From Adineta vaga (lineage: Eukaryota > Rotifera): a stretch of 64,000 bases of DNA. Location of the stretch: positions 3,348,001 through 3,412,000 of the forward strand of contig CP075493.1 in the NCBI GenBank assembly GCA_021613535.1, in the 5' to 3' direction. A program made the translations under genes and the position numbers. Positions 23,470-36,253 of the stretch are shown piece after piece (position 1 is the first letter of the stretch; each line of letters starts with the position of its first letter). Under the pieces are notes generated by a model. The model did no database searches. It saw only the letters and a program-made list of their open reading frames with translations, and had not been told where the DNA came from.

Positions 23470-26400
23470 ATGTCATCAATCAGACAAACACGTTCTACTT
23501 CAACAAATCGGAAAAGTATGATAATCCTTTTTCACAAGATTAGATAATAATTTTATCATTTGTTCTCGTTTTCAAGGTCGTAAAAAATCACGTTTACACT
23601 TCGGCCATCTTAATTTACAAGGACATAAACGATCAACAAAAGGATCTGAAATTAATCAGACAAGAAAACAATTAACATGCGAAGAACTTGAACAACGTGA
23701 ACTTATCGAACAATATATTTTTTCCAAATTAGAAGCTTATGCTCATAAACCTCGCATATGGCAATTAACACATTCAACACAGATTAAACGACGTCTTCTA
23801 GATAAATCAGGAAGTATTGCTCATTTATATTCATTACCAAGTGATTTTGTTCGAGATTCAATTAATCAATTATTTGATGATGTTGATAAGCATATTTCCC
23901 AAATTCGTCGTCTTCTTCGATCATCAACCGTTGCAATGGAAGAACCAAGTACCCTCTTTCAAAAAATTAAAAACCCAAATAATCAATGGCGTACGTTACA
24001 ATTAGAACGTGCCTTAGAACTTTTTCCTGAAATGAACAATGAAGATTTTACGGATAGTGAATGTTTACAAAAATATTATCAATATATTATAGAAACATTA
24101 ACACCAAAACCAGATCCAGCAAGTGAAAATTGTATTGCACAACTTCGTGAACGACCATTAGACTTAGATCATGCATATGAACAAGCAGAACGTAAAGGAA
24201 AAGATTATCTTGAACATATGCTACAAAGTTATTACGAACGTACAGCACCAGATCTTGATGTTATTCAAGAAATGGTTACTATTGGTAAAAATTGGAAGTT
24301 CTTTTTCTAATATAAATCATTTGAATCTTCTTTAATTTAGGTTTGCAAAATATGAAAACACGACCATCAAATGAAGAATTCGATAACGCAACAAGTTTTC
24401 TTGCAAAAATGTCTGTACTTCATAAATCAAAACAAGCATATGAATCAGATTTAAGAAATATGGGTGACGATTTCATGTTATTACGTTTCGGTAAAATCTT
24501 TGGACCAAATGCATTACCAACAACAGCAAGTTGTAACGAACAATTCATATATTTTGTTCATTTATTCGTCAAATCAGTTGCACATTTAATGATGATGATA
24601 AAATTATCTGTTAATGATACAGAAGAATCTTCATCAGGTATTAACACTTTAGTTACCAATTTATTTTCGTCAAAATCGAATTCTACAGTTACTAAATTAA
24701 ATGACGATTTCTTTGCACCGAAAGTTAATATTGATCAATGGACATGGTTAATCGAAAAATGGCGTGATGCATTACGTACATTCCCCAAAATATTGACAGA
24801 AGTTGGTTCATTTGGTCGTTTATTACGTACAACAATTGGAATTGGTATTGCACGAATATTTAATTTCTCTGAAACAGTTGTTAATACGAAACAAATGTTA
24901 GATATTAAAGTGATTAATGAACAATTCTTCCATGCACTTCAAATGGGTTTCTATTTTGGTATTGCTTATGCAGTTGTTGATTGTATACAAGATGAAATAC
25001 GAAATATTGATAAGATTCCTTCACATCATCTTGAAATTTTTAAAACGAAATATCATGCTCAGGAAAAATTATTAACATCAGCTGAAATAATCGAAAAATG
25101 GACTTTGATTATGGAAAAATTATTAAGTGGAGAAGAATTCAATCGAAATGACATACCAAAAACACCAATAACGCCATTATTAATAGAAACATTTGATAGT
25201 TTAATAACATTAACGAAAAGTATTGATATAACCTGTTCAGCTTTCAATGAATTAGCACTTCTATTAAGATCACAACGAGTAGATAACAAAATACCCGAAC
25301 AATTTTATAATGATAAAGAACTCTTCATAGGTAAATACTCGATTTATCTTATTTATCGGTATTAAACATTTGTTTGATGTATGAAAGATGAATATCTTAT
25401 TATGAGTTGCTCACACATCACTAATTTTATCAAGCGTAACGACCAACAGAAAGGGCGGAGTCAGTCATGATTCGCTTGAAATAGATTTTCCGTCTTCCTC
25501 CGAAAAAAAATTTACCGTTAAATAGGAAATTATATTTTCACATATTTTGATGAACTAATAGATTCAAGCGAATCATATTCGAAATCTAGATTGTAAATTG
25601 TACATTTATTTTTAGGTGCTGTTCTCAAGTCACATTTTACTTATACATGTACAACATTCTTGGGAAATATTAAATCAGCTCGTGAAGAAAGTGAGCGATT
25701 ATGGATAATGCCATTCCTAGGTCAATTAACTGATGATTGTCGAGATTTTTATGATGATGTTACATCAAATTCTGTCACATCATTTACACATTATGCATCG
25801 TTTATTGGCCGTAAAAACTGTGCAGATCAACGTCTATTAAATCCATTCTATGCATTTCTTTATCTTTGTACAGATCTTTATATAGCATCAGAACGTGATG
25901 TACAAACAGGTGCTTTTCTTGGTCGTCGAATAGCCCGAACATTACTATCTATTGAGATAAGTGGTGGTGGTCAATCGGCTCTTCGAGAATTTCTTCATAT
26001 CTTTTGTCAAAATAATTCCTCGCTACATGATTATTTTTGGATTAATCTTCGTAATCAATTTTCACATGTCAGTGATCCTGAAAAAGCCTTCTTTCGTGCA
26101 ATTAATAAATCAAGTATTGAATATGCACGAACAAATCGTAAATTAGAAACTTATATTGGTGATCATCTAAAAGAAATTGAAGATGCACTAAAAATTCATT
26201 CATTTAATAGACATCAAAAAGTGAAACCAATCAGTAATCGTGATGAACAATTATTATTATCAGCAATGAATTATAGTGTCACAGCTGGTGGAAAACGTCT
26301 TCGACCATTATTAATGTTGATGGTTTCAGATTTATATAAATTAAATATTAAAAATGTTCTACCATTAGCTTGTGGTATTGAATATTTACATACATCATCA

Positions 26401-27099
26401 TTAATTTTAGATGATCTACCTGCACAAGATAATAGTGATTTAAGACGTGGTCGACCAACTTTACATAAAGCAATTATTAATAATGATATACCAGAAAATC
26501 TATGTGAAGGTCGAGCACAATTAGCAGCCGTTGATTTAATAGCAGTTAGTATGAGTTTAATTAATCATGATTTAGTTCGAAATGGTTTTTCATCAGAACG
26601 TGTCAATGAAGTTGTTAGTGAAATTTCACTATCTATGCATGATTTATGTATTGGACAAATGATGGATTTACGTGCAGCTCATATGGGAATCGAAAAAGGT
26701 GATGAACAAGTTGATGAACTTGATCGTATTGCATGGTTAAAAACAGGCAAAGCAATTGAAGTTGTTTTAATAACGCCAGCCGTTTTAGCTCTATCAACTA
26801 GTGTAGCTGCTAAATCGAATGAAATCACACGAATTCGTGAATTAGGTCGTTTGATGGGTATTCTATTTCAAATGCGTGATGATTTATTAGATGTTGAAGG
26901 AGAAAATATTGGAAAACCTGCTGCACTTGATGTGAAAAATAATACGGTCACTTATGTTTCAACTTTAGGTGCTGAAGGTACTCGGAAACGTTTAAAAGAA
27001 TATCGTCGACAAACATTGAATTTAGTCGATGAAATCTGGCCAATAGGTGCAGGAACAATTAAAGATGTGATTAATTATATTGTTGATCGAAAAAATTAA
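23470..27099 (+). CDS. Multidomain prenyl (polyprenyl diphosphate) synthase fusion
   Basis: Four exons (23470-23515, 23577-24284, 24341-25330, 25616-27099) join in frame into 1075 residues. The C-terminal 300 residues are a trans-isoprenyl diphosphate synthase: GGKRLRP at 806-812, first Asp-rich motif DDLPAQD at 847-853 followed by DLRRGRPTLH, and second motif MRDDLLD around 1003-1007 with a GKPAALD segment. The DDx4D spacing and LRRG.PT pattern belong to bacterial/plastid IspA-GGPPS-type short-chain synthases, not to animal FDPS or GGPS1. Upstream are two helical regions with degenerate look-alikes of the second Asp motif: VVDCIQDE at about 463-470 and LTDDCRDFYDD at about 619-629. They may be prenyl-synthase- or terpene-cyclase-fold domains, but lack a clear first Asp motif. 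The basic N-terminus of about 50 residues resembles no certain signal. The normal family length is about 300-350 residues. Few introns for its size and the motif type suggest horizontal acquisition followed by intron gain. Confidence 0.85.
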
Positions 27100-28080
27100 A
27101 TCAAAAGTTTCTATATTTTCTTTTCTGTTCGTTCGTTCATTCATTCATTTTGTATTATTATATAGAAGCATTATAGAACAAAATCAATTGAGTCCTTTTT
27201 TTCAAGATGAAAATTCTTTGACGAATCTTTATTTGACAAGTTTATCACTTGTACGTAATAAATTATTTTATAACTCTTCATTGGTCGTTTTAACATTGAT
27301 AAGAATCTTTCTATTCCAAAAATCATTGAATTCAAATCAAAACAAAAATTCTCTCGATTCAATCATAACTGACCACTAAATTGTTTATCGACGATCGTTT
27401 TTTTTCCTTCAAACAAATGCTTTGTACAATGCAGCTGAATTTTTATTTTAATACGGAACTTTATTTTCAATTTGTGTATATTTTTGTTTTCTCGATTGAA
27501 TCTTTGTATTCAGAAGAAAATATTGTTATATAGAATTTGAAGAGATTATGTTTTCTTTTTCTTTTTTTTAAGGAGTACAATCGATTGACTCTTTAAAAAA
27601 AATCACTAAGAGAGAAAAATGTTTGAAAGAATAAGAAATTCGATAAACGTCGAAACCGGATTTCCCAAAGCACGAAGTGCTCTAGTCAATAATATAAATC
27701 TACTAATTGACTGCGAACATTCGCGCTCAGTGATGATAACCGGTGAAAATGTAAATAATGTGTAAAGTACATACCTCTCATCAATAGACCGTGACGAATA
27801 TTGTTGAAAATCGAGTAAAGAACTCTTCGAATATTTCTCATCCGTTCTAAGTCGATAAGAGTAATCAAATCTTGATAGAAAATGTATACGAATGAGAACG
27901 AAAAAGAAAATATGAATAGTCTGTTGAATGGATGTCCCATCGACGATGTGTCTCATTCTCTTTGCGATATGCATGTGCATATAATTGCATTAATTCATAT
28001 CGCTTCTTTTTCTTTCTCTCTTTCTCTCTCTCTTTTCATTTACTCAGCGACATTTCACCTTTTTCGTCGATGTCTACCTC

Positions 28081-28106
28081 TCTTTCTTTCTTTCTTTCTT
28101 TCTTTC
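28081..28106. repeat. CTTT tetranucleotide microsatellite
   Basis: Six uninterrupted TCTT/CTTT units inside a longer pyrimidine tract with CTCTCT runs (28010-28030). Confidence 0.85.
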
Positions 28107-29023
28107 CCTATTGTATGAAAAAACGTCCCCTTAGGCTACAACTAAAGAAAAGAAAACTGACTGACCAAAACGTTTTTAAAGTGAATAAATGAACAATTAA
28201 ACTCTTTATTCGTCGATGAGAAAAATGCCTCAAGGTAGATTCGTCCTATTCACTGGTCATTCAAGCAATGATAACAAATATCTTTTTTTCGTTACATGCC
28301 ATTACTAACGGACTATTTTTGAAAACAAAAAAAAGGAAAACGAACGAAGAGAAACCGAAAAAAACATACATACACGTCGAAAACCTTTTTTTTCCCGTCC
28401 ATCTGAAGAGCAAACATACACACACGCACTACGAAATAGACTCATCATCATCATCAACAACCGTTGAAAAGAAAACTAAGACAACAAGAAAGAGGAAAAG
28501 AAAAAAAAATCGAGAAAGCATGTCATCAGTACTCACCGGGTGTTCGTTTTCATTGTCAAACTTTGTCTCTCCATCTCTCTCTCTCTCTCTTTTTCTCTTT
28601 CTATTTACTATTCATATTTTTTCCTCTGTCTTCGATGTTCGTCGATGGTCAAATGTTTGCTTAGACAGGTAGTCACATGAAATAGCTTATTTCGTCCAAT
28701 TTTGTCGTTGTCAAAGCCTTATAATTGTACGTGTTCGTACACGCATACATATACACATATAAAAGAACTACTCTTGTTTCAGCAACATCACATACATATA
28801 CACGAATGCAAATAAAGCAATACATTTGCGTGCACATCGTAAATTGACCAGTGGATCACATCGATATAAACTGTGTATCCATGGTGTCTATTTGTCTGTC
28901 TGCTCTTATCGATGTACGAAAACGTTGGTAAGCAATATCAAAAACATAGGCAACGATAGTGGAAACAAAAAGAGAAAGAAAGAAGACGAAGAAAGTATGG
29001 CTGTAAATCGTTTTACTTTATCC

Positions 29024-29041
29024 AGACGACGACGACGACGA
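29024..29041. repeat. CGA trinucleotide run
   Basis: About six CGA units, GC-rich for this genome, in the non-coding stretch left of SPPL2. Confidence 0.75.
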
Positions 29042-29771
29042 ATGATGATGGCAGAAAAATCATGCACATATATGCTTCGTTTTTTCACTCTCCTCCATGT
29101 TTTGTTCCGTTTATAGTTACTTCAATTGTCAGTGTTATGTTGATTCAAATCTTATATGATAGTTAAAAGACAGAAGAAAAGAAAAAAACGAAAAAAAATT
29201 GAAACCTATGAAAATAATCGTTAGAGAATGAAGTATAACAAATAGTTCTTCTTATTCATAAAATCTATTTCTTATCAGATCAATAGAAACAAAACAGAAT
29301 GAAAAATCTAGAATTCAAAAAAATATACAATCGAAATCTAATCGGATTAATATAAAACATATGATAATCGTGCTATTGATATATTTAGCAGTGCAATTTA
29401 ATAGTTTCATTTTATATTTTTGTTATTGTATCATCATATAGATGTAAATTACGCTCAACATGAGCTATTGAATTGTCTAAATGAATGAGAATTATGTAAA
29501 ACTATTTGTAATTTTAAAGTGGCTGCTGATCAAAAATGAAGAATGCACGTATGAAAACGATCAATTACAATCGTTACTGATACTAGTATACTCACATGTG
29601 TTTAGTAATCGATAAATTTCATGAAAGATTACAGAAATCGTGCAATACGGTTCGATTATACGATCTTGTTTTTTATTTCTGCTGTTAATCATGTAAAATT
29701 TACAAAGTTTTAAAAAAATAAGCTCATTTTATTATCATTTTTTCTCTACAAATATACATTAGTGTTTTTGT

Positions 29772-31961
29772 TCAAAACCGGCTGGTTGGTTCATTCATTA
29801 TAATAATAGAATCACTATCATCCGAATCTGGTCCATTTGGATTATCTATTCCACCTTGATACTCTCCGTCTGCATTGTCAATTGTATCTTCGTCCATTGA
29901 ACTACTTAAATCATTATCCAGCGGTGCCAGCGGTTTTTCTTTTGTTCCTTCAAGTGCTGCTTCGAGACGTTTACCTGTATATAATTCTTTTAATTCACGA
30001 CGTATTAAACTTGTTATAATCGTTGATAAAAGTATACAAGGTACAATGTACAATAAAGCTGGTTGAGCAGTATTCATTAAATAAAGTGCAACATGTGTCA
30101 AAGCTAAACCAACAAAATAAGATATTACTGATTGAAGGTAATATATAGGCCAACGATTTGCACTAGCTATATCAAATATTTTACAAAATGTTAAAAGAAT
30201 ACCCTAAAAATAAGATTGATTCGGTGAAAAAATGAACATTTTTTAATAAGATATCTTTACCGGTAAGATGATATCACCAAAGCCAAGCATTGATTTTCGT
30301 ACTGTAACACATGGATCAATTTCTGATTCTGGTATAAACATTGGTAGGGCAAAGAGAAGTGGAACAGATTCACCATTGGCTCCAATTCCTAATGCAACTT
30401 GTTCCATAACTGATGGAGTTCTTGTTGATTTTCGTGATATTGTTCGACTACCCAATGAACTACCAGATGGTGCAGCAGTAACTGAACTTGAAGTTGTTGA
30501 AGATTTTTGAAATATTGGTATATATGGTGTAATAAAAACAAAGAAAATATCATAGAGAAAAAAGACGACTAAGATAATTGTAATAACACGCATATTTCCA
30601 AGTCGATAGATCGATGTTACTGTAATGCAAACAGCTGCACCAAGAATATCTTGTAAAACCCATGCCCAATCACTGTGACGATAGACAAACCAAATGACAA
30701 CAAGTGTTAAGGAAATTGACATAGCTAAGATTGTAATGAAATTCAATGGACCTATTGTACATGTACATGGTTTACGAAATGTATGTGGCGAAATTTGATA
30801 ACGACGAAGAATAGGAACAAAATAACTTAAACGATTGAAACATCGTGTTAAACTTGAAAATGCACTGATACAAAACATAGCTAAAAAAATGAAGGAAATA
30901 AATCAATCAATTTATCTTGTTTTGTTGTGTTTAGCAACATTTACTACGGTTAACATTCTTCTATTTATATTTCTGTATAGATTTGAACTGATTATAGACG
31001 ATTATTTATCGGTGATAGATTACAATTTAGTTTCTAACAATCAGAAATTCTTTTTCAAATAAACAAAGCAAGTATTGAATTAATTACCTTGTAAAATATG
31101 AATCATAACTTGAGGAAAGAAATATAATAATAGTAACCATCCAACAGCAAAAACAATCATAAGAACAATAAAACAACAGGTCATGGGAAGAATAGCTAAT
31201 CCTTTTTCTTCTGAATCATTATTTAATCGTGGTGAATTTTGTTTAGGTACAATTTGTACTGGTACTGTTCTATCGACTCGTGGTGTAGAATCAGCACTTG
31301 ATGGTTGACTACTCAAAATAGCATTAGAATCTTTCATATTTTTCTTAAATTCATCTGCTGCCCAGAAATTTCCACAAAGTAAAACAACGAAAACTAATAA
31401 AAACATTAATAAAATTGCTGGACGAAATTTTCTCGATGTATCCACTGGATAATCAATTGATAATTTAATATTATTCAAAGTTTCAAAACGATTTTTCATA
31501 CTATTAAAATCTGTACTTAAAAACATCAATACTGGAATACTAACAGGCATTGTTGTTGAATTATATGTTAATTCATAACTAGTATCTTTTCGTTCTGTAA
31601 TTATCATAAGAGCAATTTGTGAATATCGTTGTTCAATATTCCAAGATTGTTCAGTCATTGTACATGCATGTTCATAAATGATCAGCATAGTTTTTGAAGG
31701 CAATGAACTTGGTAAAGAATTATTTAGATTAGTTAGATTACAAGCATTGATAGTTGTTGATAATAAATAAGGTGTATACCATCCAAAATCTGTAATATTT
31801 ACTGTTTGACCATTAGGTAATTTAGCCAGTTCAATACAATAACGATAATCTTCTGATGCTGTATTTGAATGAACAAGTAAATTGATTGCTTCATCCGTAT
31901 AACAATGAACAACCGGGTAGCATAAGAAGAGAAAAAATATGCTAATTATTTTTACCGTCAT
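29772..31961 (-). CDS. SPPL2: Signal peptide peptidase-like 2 intramembrane aspartyl protease
   Basis: Three exons (31961-31088, 30880-30261, 30203-29772) give 641 residues. A signal peptide (about 1-20) precedes a luminal protease-associated-like domain with several N-glycosylation sequons (about 25-175). The first helix is near 183-200 and nine helices follow. The catalytic aspartates are visible as FFLYDIFF (Asp about 402) and MLGFGDIILP (Asp about 494; GFGD replaces the usual GLGD or GFGD variants of the family), and the PAL motif is in AQPALLYIVP (about 546-548). A Ser/Thr-rich insert lies in the loop between the two aspartate helices. The acidic cytoplasmic tail ends at TSRF. SPPL2 proteases cleave type II membrane proteins in endosomes and lysosomes. 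All catalytic motifs are intact. Confidence 0.93.
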
Positions 31962-32551
31962 TTATCTAAATGAAAGAATGAGTGAAGAGAAAAAACATGA
32001 GCTGATTCTTTGCTTCTTTCACGTCCTTTTTCTGCCGCTTTCTTCATTTTTCTTCTCTTCTCTCTTTCTCAAAGATTTCTTTTTATTTTTCTTCGAATTT
32101 CTCAGCTGTCTATTCTAAGTGCACTATGTAATGTTGTTATTTTTTTCTTCTTCTTGCTTTTGTTATTATGTCAAATTAGAGTTCGTCACGCATTAACGTC
32201 TTATTGTTATTCGTTTTCAACAAAAATATTTTCGAACTAAGATATACAAAATAACATCTAAACATTCCTAATTCGTAATTGTTAATAAAAAAAGAACAAC
32301 CAAGAAGAAAAGAGAGGAAAAAAAAGGTAATATTACAAATCAAATTCATGAATTTTTGTTTCGTTCTGTTCTTGTTTGTCAGAAGAAGAAAAAAAAAGAA
32401 TCATTGGATACTGAATTTTTATTTGCCAACTAGTTTTTATTGTTCATCTACAGTCTTATTAACTTTACTATATCAAGGTCAACAAAAGAAAACGAGAGAA
32501 CGAAATAGTTACTCATTTATACGTTCAGAGGACACGTACATATACATAGAA

Positions 32552-32582
<31 letters not shown>

Positions 32583-32635
32583 GAGAAAGGTCGAATTTTA
32601 CGACTGTCTTATTTAAACTTCTCTATACATACACA
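31962..32635. other. Divergent upstream region with GAA microsatellite
   Basis: The spacer between the divergent SPPL2 and GPR158-ectodomain genes. It has T/C-rich stretches (31990-32160) and a GAA run. No coding exon is recognised. Confidence 0.5.
32553..32584. repeat. GAA trinucleotide microsatellite
   Basis: About ten AAG/GAA units about 50 bases before the start codon of the GPR158-ectodomain-like gene, in its 5' leader or core promoter. Confidence 0.85.
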
Positions 32636-35600
32636 ATGAGACAGATTTTCACTCTTTTAATCTTTATTTATTTGCCAAAATATATCGAACAACAAACCTA
32701 TTCATCTCTACGTCAAGATCCATTTGAATATTTTCAAAAACTTACACGAGATATTCAAAATTATCCTCAGTGTGATTTGATTCCACCATTTAAAATTCAA
32801 TTGGATTCAACTTTTTTCGATATTGATTTAAGACAATGGCAACGAAAGAAAAATCCTCCACCAATACATCGAACACTCGAAGCTTTCGTTCAATTAGATA
32901 CATTGAGACAGAGTACTTATTTTAGTCATATTCTACAAGGCAATAGTCAAGCAAATGTACCAGGTAAATGGAAACGAAATTCAATCGACTAAGTAGATAC
33001 ATATACGGAATCTTCAATATACATGCAGCCAAGTATTTGAGTATCAATTGAAACTAGAGCTTGAATCAATGTTAGTTTTAGATATATGTGAAATCTGACT
33101 AGTGTAATTAGAAATAACAATATGTTGAATTACTCAACAATTCTTTCGTCATCCGATTGTTTTTCTTTATTTTTTTAGGAATTCTTTACTTTTATCTTTC
33201 TGCTGCTGCACAATTACATACACTCAAACAATTGAGTCTCGTTCATGGTAAATCTATTGAGACAATTCAAACTGTTCGTTATGCATTTGATTCAAATGAA
33301 GTCTTTCGTGTACCTTGGTATAAAGTTGGTGGTAGTTTTATGAATTTTGAACGGCCATTTGGTGTTTATGCTTTTACAACTGAATCTCCTCAACATCTTT
33401 CAATAGTTGATATTGGTGTTGGATCATCTGCAACAAATGATTATACAATACGATTCTTTGAACATTTCAATCGTGTTTACAATAATCCATTGAAAAGTTT
33501 TCGTACTTATCATGAGTATTTTAATGCATTAATACAAACATGGTTAACACGTACACGACCTGATCAAGATGATTTAGCTGATTGGGGAAAAGAAACGAAA
33601 GATTACAATAATCTCTTACAATATGAAAATTATTTTCCATTACCATACCGATCTGTACCACAACCTGAACGAACTGATATTACTGATAAACAATCCGAAT
33701 TTAATCCTGTTTTTCCCTATGCTGATCTTGTTTATGAATATTATCGTGATCGAAATTATTATCGATATGCACGAGGATGGTTTCTTAATCATACACAAGC
33801 TGAAACAAATCAATATATGTATGTTGTAGATAGTATGATTATCTTTTGATTTCAAATTTTTTTCAGGTTATCATTTGGAATTTTACCTGATCGAATTCAA
33901 CGAAATGTTTTATTACCTATGTTTGAACAAAGTCGATGGACAGGACCTTACATTTATTGTCCATTAAAACCGAAAGAATGGCTTGTATCGTCGATTCAAC
34001 CAATTTGGGCAGCAAATCATTTTAATTATAAAAATCCACTTTCTTTTCAAAATAATCGTCGTTATAAGTAAGTGATTAACAAATTTTTCTTTGGAAAAAT
34101 TCAAGTTTTTTTTCTTCTGTAAAAGTTATGCTGGTGTTACGAATGTTGAACTTGCTTATACACAACTAGATGTAAATCAATGTCCTGGTGATCACATACG
34201 TAATGTTTATGCAAATTCAGCTGTATGCGATCGAAATGCTTATGTACGTAATTTACATTTTTAATATTTTTTATAACTTTTTCATACACGTCGCATTCAA
34301 CATTCTGATTAATTTATTGAAAGTATCTATGATAATTATGAAATCTTTTACTTGTTTTAGTGTGAACCTATTCCTGGCTTTAATTTACAAAGTGGTGGTT
34401 ATCAATGTTCATGTCATCCAAACTTTCGTTATCCATCGAATGTTCAAACACCATTTCGACCTGCAGTTAATAAATTCATTTCTCGATCTCCACCAATATG
34501 TCAACCTGTTCGACTTCTTACACAATATCCTACATGGCAACTTGAACGATCGAAACGTCATCAAAATCGTCGTTCAATTGCTCGACCAAATTTATTTGAA
34601 AAACTTCGTTCATTAATCTTTAATCGTCCATCAACATGTCCACCATGGTCACATATTGGAATGTTACCTGATGAACAAAATGATGATGAAAATATACGAT
34701 TTATTAATGATTTAACTCGACATGTTGATCGAATTGCTCGACCATTTACATTACAAGCTGTACGAATAGCTCATTTATTTTCTAGTTATTTAGCATTGTA
34801 TCGACCTGATCGAGATCCAGCAAATGATGGTTTTCTTGATCGTCGTCCTGATCCGCCATTAACGGAGCAATGGCTTGAAGCAGAAATTATGAGTACTGGT
34901 TTAGCATATTCACAATTATTAGAAGTTGGAATCTATTTAAATGGTTCTGAATATGAACGACAAAATCCATTTCAACAACGAGGTGAACCATTGGAAGGAC
35001 AAAATGAATTTGGTTACCGAACGAGTGTTTTTCGACAGATGAATTATGGTTTAGCTTTCATTCGTTTTGATAATAATGAAGAGAAATATATTCTTAATCG
35101 AACATTAGATGGCAGTTATTTAAATGAAGGTAGTTGGTATGATAAAGCAATGCTCATGAGAAGTAATATTGAAACTGCAAGATATAGTGTATCGATGGCA
35201 ATGCGAAGAGATATACTTGGAACACAATTAATTAAATTACCAGAATTATTATATGATGCACCAACAACAGGTATTTGGTAAGTAATTTAAATTATCAAAT
35301 TTATGAATATTACAATGAAACTATCATCTAGGTTTGGTCCATATCATGATTGTTCATTTAAAAAATCAACGCCAAACAGTATGGTGCGTTGGCGTTATTC
35401 AGTACCAATTTTTAAAGAACTAGCTCGTTTACCTGTTGGTTTTGTTTCGATTGTTTTCGGATCAAATCTTCGTTGGTATTCTATCAATCCATGTGATGCG
35501 ACGATTGGTGTAAATATATACAATCCATTTCAAGGCTTACATAAATGTCATCGTGAAACAACGGAATGTCAATATCAAACTATTCCTGAAGAAGAAACAG

Positions 35601-35875
35601 GTTTCGATTTAGCTAGTTATCGATGTGTATGTAAATCTGGTTATGAATATCCATTTGGTTCTATGAAAAATTATTTCGATGGTGCTATTATTGAACGTGA
35701 ACATTCGAAAATGTTACGCGGAGAAATCAATGCTTATGAAAATATGCAATGTCGACCAATCGATCAAGAATTAGAGCCAAGATATTTTCTGTCAGATACT
35801 ATTCGACTTCAATATTCTAGTTTCGTCTGCTATTATTTGCTTTTCATACGATTAATTTCGTTCTTTTTCAAATAA
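32636..35875 (+). CDS. GPR158/GPR179-type ectodomain protein with two Cache/EGF modules and no seven-helix domain
   Basis: Six exons (32636-32963, 33179-33818, 33867-34067, 34126-34243, 34361-35277, 35332-35875) give 915 residues. A signal peptide (about 1-19) is followed by two copies of the module found in the extracellular half of orphan receptors GPR158/GPR179. Each has a Cache-like part (TGPYIYCPLKPKEWLVS in copy 1; FGPYHDCS..WRYSVPIF in copy 2), a strand containing a D.n.C motif, and a Cys-rich EGF-like end (YQCSCHPNFRYP; YRCVCKSGYEYPFG). A link rich in Arg/Lys, with CPPWSHIG, separates the modules. The protein ends in a hydrophobic stretch (VCYYLLFIRLISFFF), which suggests a single-pass or GPI-type anchor. 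No seven-helix domain follows before the next gene. It may be a secreted or anchored binding partner (Cache domains bind small ligands). Confidence 0.75.
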
Positions 35876-36253
35876 ATATTCATCATGATGGATTTTTTTT
35901 TCAGGAACAATTATTTATTTTGTTCTATATATATATTTAATACAAAGAAATCAAATGCTTCATTACAAATACAGGAAAGAAAAGAAAAACAAGAAAAAAA
36001 CAGTTAGCAGATATATATATATATTATGCTTTTTTTTCTTCTTCGCTTCCATCGAGGCTTTTTTTTATACTAGTAGAAGTGGCAGTAAAAAGAGAAATGG
36101 CAACATACACCGACACTTAGAGAGTAACAAATAACTGCACTCGTGAGCTCGATTTTGCGTTCTTCTCAACTCTGTCTTGTCATTTGTTGACATAGTTACA
36201 GACTCGTCGTTTCCTAAGAGATCATAAATTGAACAATTTGTTTTCTTTTTCAG
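35876..36253. other. Short intergenic stretch
   Basis: AT-rich 3' flank with an (AT)n run near 36013-36024, then the leader of the acetyltransferase gene. An acceptor-type tract and AG end at 36253, directly against the ATG. Confidence 0.5.

Larger units (their letters stand above)
27100..29771. other. 2.7 kb without supported genes, microsatellite-rich
   Basis: This region separates two converging genes. It includes the 3' flank of the prenyl synthase fusion, strand-biased poly-pyrimidine and poly-purine tracts, and several microsatellites. Open frames of 60-130 codons occur on both strands, but they are built from low-complexity repeats and overlap each other. I do not call them genes. Confidence 0.5.

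Noticed and set aside
27606-28118. Several frames on both strands around 27.6-28.1 kb
   Set aside because: They derive from CTTT/CTCT low-complexity sequence and are mutually overlapping, with no codon bias like neighbouring genes.
28268-29116. Plus-strand frames of 96-134 codons rich in Lys, Arg and Ser
   Set aside because: They are composed mainly of simple repeats (TCT, CGA, GAAA) and lack family resemblance.
33623-33855. Frames on both strands inside the GPR158-like gene
   Set aside because: They are shadows of the 33179-33818 exon in other frames.
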